Shown: positions 7,793 to 14,936 of the stretch, piece after piece
Layout: each line of letters opens with the position of its first letter
Position numbering within the stretch: the stretch's first letter is position 1
Assembly: GCA_037385045.1 (NCBI GenBank)
Contig: JARRNJ010000010.1
Span: 1 to 43,412, forward strand
Reading direction: 5' to 3'
DNA: 43,412 bases
Source: JARRNJ01 sp037385045
GTDB lineage: Bacteria > Pseudomonadota > Gammaproteobacteria > JASBUN01
Made by a program: the position numbers and the translations under genes
The notes under the pieces: model-generated
Seen by the model: only the letters and a program-made list of their open reading frames with translations
Databases searched by the model: none
Told to the model about the DNA's origin: nothing

Positions 7793-9106
7793 ATGGACAA
7801 GGGCAGCGATCAACGTTACGGCGTCGTCGTTTGGGCGGAAATCATACTGCTGCCGCTCGCGGGGCTGACGCTTGCCGTGTGGCTGTCCCGGGCGGCGCCG
7901 TTCACCGTCTCGCCCTATCCCTGGCTATGGCTGATCCCGCTGCTGCTCGGACTGCGCTACGGCCTCGCCGCCGCCGCGCTCGCCACTCTTACGCTGGCTG
8001 TCGCCGGAGTCGCCGCGCAGCGGTTCGGCATCAGCGGCGAGGCGCCGCCGCTCATACAGCTGGTCGGCGGCGCGCTCGCCGCCCTCAGCGCCGGCCAATA
8101 CAGCTCGCGTTGGCGGCAACAGCTGAGCGCCGGAAAGGCGCGCACCGATTACACCGAACAGCGTCTGGAATCGCTGACCCGGGCGTTTTTCATCACCCGT
8201 CTGTCGCACGACCGCCTCGAAGAAGCCCTCATCACCCAACCGGTCACGCTGCGCAGTGCCATGGAGGCGCTGCGCGGCCTCAGTGCCGAGGCCCTCGCGG
8301 GTATCTCCGCCGCGGGCGCCAATGCCTTGCTGCAGCTGCTGGCGCAATACTGCCGCTTCGAGGCCGCCGCGCTGCATCTCTACAACGACGGCCGGCTCGG
8401 CAATGAACCGATTGCGGCCATCGGCCCGCCGGCCGCGCTGGCGTCCGCCGACCCCCTGCTCACCTACGCGCTGGAACACGACCAGACCACGTACCAAAGC
8501 ATCGACCAGCTCGACGAGCCGCAGCAGGGCGGGCATTATCGTGCGGTGTTCCCGTTGATCGACGCCGCCGGCGCGGAACTGGGCGTACTGGTAGTGCGCG
8601 ACCTTCCACTGCTTGCACTTACCGAGGAAAATCTGACTGTCGCCACGGCCATACTGCAGTACTTCGCGGACGAGAGCTGGGCGGCGGCGCAGACCGTGAG
8701 CCTGCATCGGTCGCTGCCGGGCTGTCCGGCCGTGTTCGGCCACGAACTCATCAAGCTGCAGCACCTGCACCAACGCAGCGGTGTGCGCTCCACGCTGGTG
8801 GCGCTGCGTGCCCGCACTGCCGAGGCCGAAGCCTCGGCCCTCGATGCGGTCTATACGATCCGGCGCGGTCTCGACCTCTACTGGCGCGAGCCCTTCGGGC
8901 CGCCCGCGGCCGGCATGCTCATTCTGCTGCCGCTCGCGGGCCCGGCGACGACGCGGGGCTTTCTGGAGCGCATCGACAGCGTCCTGCGCGCCCGCGGCCT
9001 GGAGCGCGGGCTCGAGGCGGCGGGCTTCAACGTCGTACAAGTCCCCGTCGACCGGCGCCCCCCGCTGGTGCTGCTGCGCGAATGCGGCGTCGAGCCGGCC
9101 CCGTGA
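7793..9106 (+). CDS. pelD: PelD: inner-membrane c-di-GMP receptor of the Pel synthase
   Basis: 437 residues (P. aeruginosa PelD has 455). The N-terminus has about four transmembrane segments within residues 15-105, then a short helical linker, a GAF domain (about 155-300) and a degenerate GGDEF domain. PelD switches on Pel synthesis when c-di-GMP binds the inhibitory-site motif RxxD of the dead GGDEF domain. Here the motif is Arg358-Gly-Leu-Asp361, the same RGLD as in the Pseudomonas protein, so control after translation by c-di-GMP is expected. No active GGDEF signature is visible, so it should bind but not make the nucleotide. The stop overlaps the pelE GTG start. Confidence 0.92.
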   Translation: MDKGSDQRYGVVVWAEIILLPLAGLTLAVWLSRAAPFTVSPYPWLWLIPLLLGLRYGLAAAALATLTLAVAGVAAQRFGISGEAPPLIQLVGGALAALSAGQYSSRWRQQLSAGKARTDYTEQRLESLTRAFFITRLSHDRLEEALITQPVTLRSAMEALRGLSAEALAGISAAGANALLQLLAQYCRFEAAALHLYNDGRLGNEPIAAIGPPAALASADPLLTYALEHDQTTYQSIDQLDEPQQGGHYRAVFPLIDAAGAELGVLVVRDLPLLALTEENLTVATAILQYFADESWAAAQTVSLHRSLPGCPAVFGHELIKLQHLHQRSGVRSTLVALRARTAEAEASALDAVYTIRRGLDLYWREPFGPPAAGMLILLPLAGPATTRGFLERIDSVLRARGLERGLEAAGFNVVQVPVDRRPPLVLLRECGVEPAP

Positions 9107-10101
9107 GCCCGGGCTTCGCCACAGCGCTCGAACCCTGGCTGCGGCCCGCGGCGAACCCGGCCGCGGCCTCGATGGTGCTGTATCTGTTGCTGGGCAACGC
9201 ACTGCTGAGCACGCTGTTCGCCGTGTTCACCCACGGCCTGCTGCCACGCCGCCTGCGGGGGCGCGCGGCGCTCAACATTCTCGCGCTCGCTACCCTGGGC
9301 AGCCTGCTGCCGCTGCTCGGGCCGCTGCTGCTGCTGGTCGTCGGCCTGGTGTACCCGCATATCGAGAAAGGCTCCCACCGCGTGCTGCCCAAGGTTCTGC
9401 CGCAGCCGGTCTTCGCGACCGAAATGCGCGGCCACCTCAGCTACTTCGGCGCCGGAGGTGCGCTCGCCCGCATGCGCGCCGCCACGCCGGGCAGCGAGCA
9501 GGGCTCGCGCGCCCTGCTCGCCATCGAGTCGCGCCGCGACCGGGAAACCACCCACCTGCTCAGCGAAGCCCTGAGCCACCCCGACGAGTCCCTGCGCCTG
9601 CTGGCGCACAACCTGCTGGCGCGCCGCGAGGAAGCCATCATTGCGCACATGAACCGCCTCGAAGAGCGCCGCCGCAGGCACGACCACAACGCCCCCCAGA
9701 CCGGCCTTGATCTTGCCGAGCTGCATCTCGAGTTCCTTTATCTCGGCATCGTCAGCGGCGGTTTGCGGCAAATGCACCTCGATGCGGCGCAGGGGCTTAT
9801 CGACGCGATCGGTGAACCGCCAGCGGACGCGGCTTGGCGCACCCGCCTGCTGCTGGTACGCGCGCGGCTGAACCGCGAACGCCTGCCCGCGGCGCAGGAA
9901 GCAGATGTCACCCGGGACAACGAACAGGCCCTCGCGGCGGGCGCCGCGCCGGCGCGGGCATTGCCCTGGTTGCTCGAAAGCGCCTGGCGCGCCCGCGACT
10001 ATGGGCGCCTGCGCGGCCTGCTCGAGTACCAGCCGCTGTACCGGCACATTCCGCTCATCGGCCCGGTGGCGGCGCTGTGGAGGCGCACCCCTGATGCCTG
10101 A
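9103..10101 (+). CDS. pelE: PelE: inner-membrane Pel synthase subunit
   Basis: 332 residues from a GTG start whose GTGA overlaps the pelD stop; P. aeruginosa PelE has 329. An upstream ATG at 9082 would add seven residues, but the overlap start is the more usual coupling. Two transmembrane segments (about residues 22-45 and 58-88) are followed by a long helical, TPR-like C-terminal region. PelE is thought to link PelD and PelG in the inner-membrane complex. The sequence is recognised by position, length and architecture, since PelE is poorly conserved. The end overlaps pelF by 8 bases. Confidence 0.85.
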   Translation: MSPGFATALEPWLRPAANPAAASMVLYLLLGNALLSTLFAVFTHGLLPRRLRGRAALNILALATLGSLLPLLGPLLLLVVGLVYPHIEKGSHRVLPKVLPQPVFATEMRGHLSYFGAGGALARMRAATPGSEQGSRALLAIESRRDRETTHLLSEALSHPDESLRLLAHNLLARREEAIIAHMNRLEERRRRHDHNAPQTGLDLAELHLEFLYLGIVSGGLRQMHLDAAQGLIDAIGEPPADAAWRTRLLLVRARLNRERLPAAQEADVTRDNEQALAAGAAPARALPWLLESAWRARDYGRLRGLLEYQPLYRHIPLIGPVAALWRRTPDA

Positions 10102-11602
10102 GACCGCCGCCACCGACTGCGACATCGTCTTGATGCTCGAGGGCACCTACCCTTACATCAAGGGCGGCGTGTCGAGCTGGGTACACCAGCTCGTCACCAG
10201 TCTCCCCCAGTGGCGCTTCGCCGCCGTGTTTCTCGGCTCGCAAGCGCAGGATTACGGTGGCATTCAGTACCAGCTGCCCGACAACCTGGTGGCCCTGGAG
10301 ACGCTCTATCTGTTCGACCAGCCCGAGCGCCGGCCGGTCAAACCTCCGCGCCTGCCGGCCGATACCCCTGACCTCTATGCCCGCCTGCACGCGTCCCTGC
10401 GCGCCGGCAACGCCCAGGTGCTCGATTTCGGGGCCCATCTCGAATCCGGCGATCCGCTCAACGAAGAAGCGTTCCTCTACGGCGAGCCCGCCTGGCGCTA
10501 CATCACCGCCGCCTACGAAGGCGGAGCCACGGAACCGTCCTTCGTCGACTACTTCTGGACGGTGCGCAACCTGCACCGTCCGATCTGGGCGCTGGCCCGC
10601 GCCACCGGGCGCCTGCCCCGCGCCCGCCTGTTCCTCAGCCCGTCGACCGGCTACGCCGGTCTGCTGGGTGTACTCGGCGCCCAGGCGCAGCAGCGCCCCT
10701 TCGTGCTCATGGAGCACGGCATCTACACCAAGGAGCGGCGCATCGATCTGATGAACGCCGACTGGATCAGCGACGCCCGCAGCCCGCTGCAGCGCGATCC
10801 GACCGAGGTCAGTCACCTGCGCGAGCTGTGGATCGAGTTCTTCGAAATCCTCGGCGGCCTGGCTTACCGTTACGCCGACCCCATCATCAGCCTGTTCGAA
10901 ACCGCGCGCCGGCAGCAGGTCCGCGACGGAGCCGATCCTGCGCGCACGCGCATCATTCCCAACGGCGTGGACGTCGAGCGCCTCGCCCGCCTGCGCCGGC
11001 CCGCCGAGGAGCCGCCACCGCCGGTTATCTGCCTGCTCGGCCGCGTGGTGCCGATCAAGGACATCAAGACCTTCATCCGCGCCGCCCACGTCCTGCAACA
11101 GCGCCTGCCCGGGCTCCAGGCCTGGATCGTCGGCCCGGAGGACGAAGACCGCGACTACAGCCGAGAATGCCGCGAGCTCGCCCAGGCCCTCGGCCTGGGG
11201 GAGACGCTGCGCTTCCTCGGGTTTCGGCGCATCGACGAGATCCTGCCCGACGTCGGCGTGCTGGTGCTCAGCTCCATCAGCGAGGGACTGCCGTTGTCGG
11301 TGCTGGAAGGCTTCGCCGCCGGCCTGCCCTGCGTAACCACCGATGTGGGTGCCTGCACCGAGCTGATCTATGGGCGCAGCGACGATGACCGCGCCCTCGG
11401 CGCGGCCGGCGCGGTGGTCGGCTTGGCCGATTATGAGGCGCTGGCCGAGGCCTGTGCCGCACTGCTGGAAGATCCCACAGGCTACGCCCGGGCCGCGCAG
11501 GCCGCGACCCGGCGGGTGGAGCGCTATTACGACCAGCGACAGATGATCGACGCTTTTGACCGGCTGTTCGCTGAGCGGATTGGCGGCGAGGCGGCAAGCT
11601 GA
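10094..11602 (+). CDS. pelF: PelF: GT4-family glycosyltransferase that makes Pel
   Basis: 502 residues (P. aeruginosa PelF 507), cytosolic, GT-B fold. The N-terminal half opens with IVLMLEGTYPYIKGGVSSW, the glycine-rich acceptor-side motif typical of PelF. The C-terminal Rossmann half has the nucleotide-binding pattern ICLLGRVVPIKDIKTFIRAA and the GT4 E-x7-E motif at Glu397 and Glu405 (EGLPLSVLE). PelF uses UDP-GalNAc/GlcNAc to polymerise Pel. The start ATG at 10094 lies inside the pelE 3' end. The frame is open further upstream, but that stretch overlaps pelE and has no PelF character. The stop shares one base with the pelG start. Confidence 0.95.
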   Translation: MPETAATDCDIVLMLEGTYPYIKGGVSSWVHQLVTSLPQWRFAAVFLGSQAQDYGGIQYQLPDNLVALETLYLFDQPERRPVKPPRLPADTPDLYARLHASLRAGNAQVLDFGAHLESGDPLNEEAFLYGEPAWRYITAAYEGGATEPSFVDYFWTVRNLHRPIWALARATGRLPRARLFLSPSTGYAGLLGVLGAQAQQRPFVLMEHGIYTKERRIDLMNADWISDARSPLQRDPTEVSHLRELWIEFFEILGGLAYRYADPIISLFETARRQQVRDGADPARTRIIPNGVDVERLARLRRPAEEPPPPVICLLGRVVPIKDIKTFIRAAHVLQQRLPGLQAWIVGPEDEDRDYSRECRELAQALGLGETLRFLGFRRIDEILPDVGVLVLSSISEGLPLSVLEGFAAGLPCVTTDVGACTELIYGRSDDDRALGAAGAVVGLADYEALAEACAALLEDPTGYARAAQAATRRVERYYDQRQMIDAFDRLFAERIGGEAAS

Positions 11603-12978
11603 TGGCCGGCATCGGCTTCGAACTGCGCCGCCTGAGTCGCAGCGACACTTACCTCGGCCTGCTGCGCGCCTACCTCTATGCCGGAATCATCGGCTCCGGG
11701 CCATGGGTGCTCTCGATTCTGGCGATCATGGTGCTCGGCATCATGAGCCTGGGCGTGGTGATTCCGCCCCGCCTGATCACCCAGTTCCAGACCAGTGTCA
11801 CCTGGCTGATCGCTCTGAGCCTGATCTACTCCGGCGGCACGCAGCTGGCCTACACGCGCTACGTCGCCGACCGCCTGTTCGAGCGGCGGAGCGAGCGGGT
11901 GCTGCCGAATCTGTTCGGCATACTGCTGGTCACCACCGTGCCGCTGTCCCTGGTTTCCGTGCCCCTGGTGCTGTGGCTGCTCCCGGGCACGACCCCGGGC
12001 TACCGCCTGTTGATGGTCACCGGCCTGAACCTGCTCAACATGGTGTGGGTGCTCACCGTTCTGCTCTCCGGCCTCAAGCGCTACAAATGGCTGCTGGTTT
12101 TCTACTCGCTCGGCTACGGCACTTCGGTCGCCCTGGGACTTGCGTTGGGCAAGACGGGCCTGGGCATGGAAGGGTTGTTGCTGGGCTTCGTCCTGGGCCA
12201 GGTGATCATCATCATGGGTTCGTTGGCACTGGTGTGGCACGAGTATCCACCCGCGCGCCTGATCGAATTCGATTTCCTGGGCGGCTCGCGCCTGCGCCTG
12301 TGGCTGCTGCCGACCGGCATGTTCTTCAATGCCGGCATCTGGGCCGACAAATTCCTGTTCTGGCTCTGGCCCGGCACCGGCCAGCGCGTGATCGGCGATT
12401 TGCACGCCTCGGTGATCTACGACACGCCGATCTTTCTCGCCTATTTCACCCTGATCCCGGGCATGGCCATGTTCCTGCTGCGCATGGAAGTCGACTTCGT
12501 GCGCGCCTACGACCATTACTACAGCGCCGTACGCGAGGGCGGCGCGCTGTCCGCCATCCGCGCTTACCGCACCGAGATGGTGGTCACCGCGCGCGAGGGC
12601 ATCTACGACATCATCAAGATCCAGGGCTTCACGGTACTTGGCCTGATCGCGCTGGGCCCCTCGGCATTGGCATTTTTCGGCATCCCCACCTTGTATTTTC
12701 CCCTGCTGGCCATCGATTCGGTGGGGGTCAGTCTGCAGCTGCTGGTCATGGCCGGGCTCAACATATTGTTCTACCTGGACCGCCTGCGCACCGCCGCCGC
12801 CATGAGCGCCGTGATGTTGCTGGCCAATCTGGGGTTCAGCTACCTGAGCCTGGCGCTAGGGCCGTTTTTCTATGGCTACGGCTTCGTCTCGGCCATGCTT
12901 TTGACCACCCTGCTCATCCTCGCCGTCACTGACCGCGTGCTGGACCGGCTGAACTACACCACTTTTATGCTTCGTTGA
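11602..12978 (+). CDS. pelG: PelG: inner-membrane polysaccharide transporter
   Basis: 458 residues (P. aeruginosa PelG 456) with about twelve transmembrane helices of the MOP/PST flippase superfamily. It starts at an ATG overlapping the pelF stop (TGATG). The N-terminus MAGIGFELRRLSRSDTYLGL is characteristic of PelG. PelG is believed to carry the growing polymer across the inner membrane with PelD and PelE. It is the last gene of the pel operon. The next gene runs the other way after a small hairpin. Confidence 0.95.
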   Translation: MAGIGFELRRLSRSDTYLGLLRAYLYAGIIGSGPWVLSILAIMVLGIMSLGVVIPPRLITQFQTSVTWLIALSLIYSGGTQLAYTRYVADRLFERRSERVLPNLFGILLVTTVPLSLVSVPLVLWLLPGTTPGYRLLMVTGLNLLNMVWVLTVLLSGLKRYKWLLVFYSLGYGTSVALGLALGKTGLGMEGLLLGFVLGQVIIIMGSLALVWHEYPPARLIEFDFLGGSRLRLWLLPTGMFFNAGIWADKFLFWLWPGTGQRVIGDLHASVIYDTPIFLAYFTLIPGMAMFLLRMEVDFVRAYDHYYSAVREGGALSAIRAYRTEMVVTAREGIYDIIKIQGFTVLGLIALGPSALAFFGIPTLYFPLLAIDSVGVSLQLLVMAGLNILFYLDRLRTAAAMSAVMLLANLGFSYLSLALGPFFYGYGFVSAMLLTTLLILAVTDRVLDRLNYTTFMLR

Positions 12979-12982
12979 ATCT

Positions 12983-13002
12983 TGCCCCGCTGTCCCGGGG
13001 CA
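12983..13002. terminator. Hairpin between the convergent pelG and DUF4124 genes
   Basis: TGCCCCG and CGGGGCA form a perfect 7-bp stem with a 6-base loop a few bases after the pelG stop. It can serve both convergent genes. No T-tract follows on either strand, so intrinsic termination would be weak; it may instead protect the 3' end of the mRNA. Confidence 0.4.
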
Positions 13003-13013
13003 CCGCCGGTCGC

Positions 13014-13451
13014 TCAATGGCAATAGGCGTCGACGCGTTTGCTGTAGTAGTCGATCCGGTCGTCGATCCGGATGCACGTTGCCGGCTCGCAGCCCCGGCG
13101 CCGCGCATCGCTGTAATCGGCGAGATGTGCCCGCGCGCGGTCACATTCGCGTTTGCGCCGGCGCCGGTCCTTTTCCGCACGCTCCTGTTCGCGAATCGAC
13201 TGTTCGCGGGCCTGCAGGCGCTGTCGTTGTTCGCGCTGAATCCTCCGCAGCTGGCGTTTCTCGTCCTTGGTCAAGCCGCCGGGGCCGGCCGGCTTCGGCG
13301 CGTCCACCTGCACTGTGGCGGCGCCGCCCGGCGGCGGTTGGTCGCTGAAATGAACGTTTCCGCGCCCGTCGGTCCATTGGTAGACCTGGGCGGTCGATGA
13401 AGTGGGAAACAAGAGTATGCAGACCGCGATGAAAGGAGCGATCGTGCGCAT
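13014..13451 (-). CDS. DUF4124-domain secreted protein
   Basis: 145 residues from the ATG at 13451, preceded by a strong AAGGAGGTGG ribosome binding site that decides the start (the frame is open further upstream). A signal peptide (MRTIAPFIAVCILLFPTSSTAQ) leads into VYQWTDGRGNVHFSDQPP, the hallmark of DUF4124 domains found in many proteobacterial periplasmic proteins. Residues 70-110 are a highly charged Arg/Glu/Gln helix, probably a coiled coil. The tail contains two cysteine pairs (ECDRARAHL, GCEPATC). Function unknown. It faces pelG and is not part of the pel operon. Confidence 0.8.
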   Translation of the reverse strand: MRTIAPFIAVCILLFPTSSTAQVYQWTDGRGNVHFSDQPPPGGAATVQVDAPKPAGPGGLTKDEKRQLRRIQREQRQRLQAREQSIREQERAEKDRRRRKRECDRARAHLADYSDARRRGCEPATCIRIDDRIDYYSKRVDAYCH

Positions 13452-13601
13452 GATGGCCACCTCCTTGTAGACGACTATCCTGCCCGGCCGGCGCGTTTGC
13501 GCTTCCGTGCTGTTTGCGGGCGGGCGCAGACTCATGGTGCCGGCGCCGCCGCCATTCGTTCACGTGCATGTCACCCGCACGCGGTGTCCGCTGCCCGGCC
13601 G

Positions 13602-14375
13602 CTAGAGCTTGAACTCCGCCACCGCCGGGGCGTGGTCCGAAGGACGCTCCCAGCGCCGCGGCTCCTTGTCCACCACGCTCGACGTGCAGGCCGCGGCCAT
13701 GGCGTCGCTGGCGAGAATGTGGTCGATGCGCAGTCCCATGTTGCGGCGGAACGCCGCCTGGCGGTAGTCCCACCAGCTGAAGCTGGCGGGCTCCTGTTGG
13801 AACAGCCGGAAGGTATCCGCCAGCCCCAGCTGCAGCAGCTCCTGAAATGCGCTGCGTTCGGCGTCGCTGCACAGCACCGCGCCGCGCCACAGCTCCGGGT
13901 CGTGCACGTCGCGATCCTCGGGCGCAATGTTGAAGTCGCCCGCCACCACCAGCCTGTCGTGCCGCCCGAGCTGGTCTTTGAGGTATTCGCGCAGCTTGCC
14001 GAGCCAGCCCAGCTTGTAGGCGTATTTTTCGCTGCCCACGTCCTGGCCGTTGGGCACATACAGGTTCAGAAACCGCACGCCGCCGTAGGTGGCGCCCAGC
14101 ACCCGGCGCTGGTCGTCCACCAGGCCCGGCAGGTCGGTGACGATGTCGTCGGCCTGCGGCTGCAGCCGGCTCAACACCGCGACGCCGTTGTAGGTCTTCT
14201 GGCCGCTGAAGATCACATGGTAGCCCGCCGCCTCGATTTCGGCGCGGGGGAACCTCTCGTCGGGCAGCTTGGTCTCCTGCAGCCCCAGCAGGTCCGGCTG
14301 CGCCGACTGCAGCCACGCCAGCACCTGCGGCAGGCGGACATTGAGGGAGTTGACGTTCCAGCTGGCGATTTTCAT
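13602..14375 (-). CDS. xthA: Exodeoxyribonuclease III (AP endonuclease)
   Basis: 257 residues of the ExoIII/APE1 family, which nicks at abasic sites and digests 3' ends in base-excision repair. The start MKIASWNVNSLNVRLPQVL is the classic N-terminus, so the ATG at 14375 is chosen over a longer open frame upstream. Catalytic landmarks are Glu34 in LLGLQETK, GDFNIAPEDRDVH in the middle, and SDHAPAVAEF at the C-terminus (the Asp-His pair). The length is normal. The gene stands alone; its upstream region contains one arm of the inverted repeat that bounds the neighbouring GxxExxY gene. Confidence 0.93.
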   Translation of the reverse strand: MKIASWNVNSLNVRLPQVLAWLQSAQPDLLGLQETKLPDERFPRAEIEAAGYHVIFSGQKTYNGVAVLSRLQPQADDIVTDLPGLVDDQRRVLGATYGGVRFLNLYVPNGQDVGSEKYAYKLGWLGKLREYLKDQLGRHDRLVVAGDFNIAPEDRDVHDPELWRGAVLCSDAERSAFQELLQLGLADTFRLFQQEPASFSWWDYRQAAFRRNMGLRIDHILASDAMAAACTSSVVDKEPRRWERPSDHAPAVAEFKL

Positions 14376-14401
14376 GGCTGAGTTCTTGTTTGAAAAGGCG
14401 C

Positions 14402-14432
14402 CTCGCGCAAAGACGCGGAGACGCAAAGAAAG
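14402..14432 (+). repeat. Inverted repeat, left arm, flanking the GxxExxY gene
   Basis: A 31-bp sequence beginning CTCGCGCAAAGACGCGGAG. Its reverse complement recurs at 14892-14922 with 29 of 31 bases identical. It lies between the xthA start and the 3' end of the GxxExxY gene. Confidence 0.8.
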
Positions 14433-14441
14433 TGCGCAATA

Positions 14442-14834
14442 TCAGAGATGATTTACCAACCGCACGATGCCGTCTTTGATCAGGGGTGCACCAAAGTTTA
14501 TCAGCAGTCCGAGACGTAAACCCGCCACGCGCAGGTAGGTCAGGAGCTGTTTCTTGTGGACGGGCGCCAGTTTCTCTACGGATTTGAGTTCGACAATAAC
14601 GCGGCCGCCGACCACCAAGTCGGCGCGGAATGCCTCATCGAGTGTGAGAGCGCCGTATTGCAGGGGGATTGCACGCTGTCGTGTCAACTCCAGTCCGCGC
14701 GATTCCAATTCGTATGCCAATACCGCCTCATATGCCGATTCGAGTAAACCCGGACCCAAGCTCGTATGAACGCGATACGCGGAATCAACGATCTCGGTGG
14801 CGATTTGGTTCTCGACAATGCCATGGTCATCCAT
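14442..14834 (-). CDS. GxxExxY protein, PD-(D/E)XK nuclease-like
   Basis: 130 residues. The name-giving motif is Gly29-Leu-Leu-Glu32-Ser-Ala-Tyr35 in LGPGLLESAYEAVL. Further on, Asp72 (FRADLVV) and Glu82-Leu-Lys84 (VIVELK) form a D-x9-E-x-K pattern like that of PD-(D/E)XK nucleases. The biological role of this family is not established to my knowledge. The ATG at 14834 has a GGGGAG site 7 bases upstream; GTG at 14840 is a less likely start. The gene is bounded by 31-bp inverted repeats and sits between prlC and xthA, two housekeeping genes, which suggests it arrived as a small unit. Confidence 0.9.
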   Translation of the reverse strand: MDDHGIVENQIATEIVDSAYRVHTSLGPGLLESAYEAVLAYELESRGLELTRQRAIPLQYGALTLDEAFRADLVVGGRVIVELKSVEKLAPVHKKQLLTYLRVAGLRLGLLINFGAPLIKDGIVRLVNHL

Positions 14835-14891
14835 AACCACACTCCCCGCAGCCAGCCTTCACGCTACTGCATTAATTAATTCTTTCCGCGC

Positions 14892-14922
14892 CTTTCTTCG
14901 CGCCTCCGCGTCTTTGCGCGAG
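14892..14922 (-). repeat. Inverted repeat, right arm, flanking the GxxExxY gene
   Basis: Reverse complement of the left arm at 14402-14432, differing at two positions. It lies upstream of the GxxExxY gene and 15 bases from the 3' end of prlC. The two arms bound a 521-bp unit containing only that gene. Confidence 0.8.
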
Positions 14923-14936
14923 AGAATATGTTGAGT

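Noticed and set aside
13141..14439. A long minus-strand frame spanning the DUF4124 gene and xthA
   Set aside because: It is out of frame with both clear genes and has no domain of its own.
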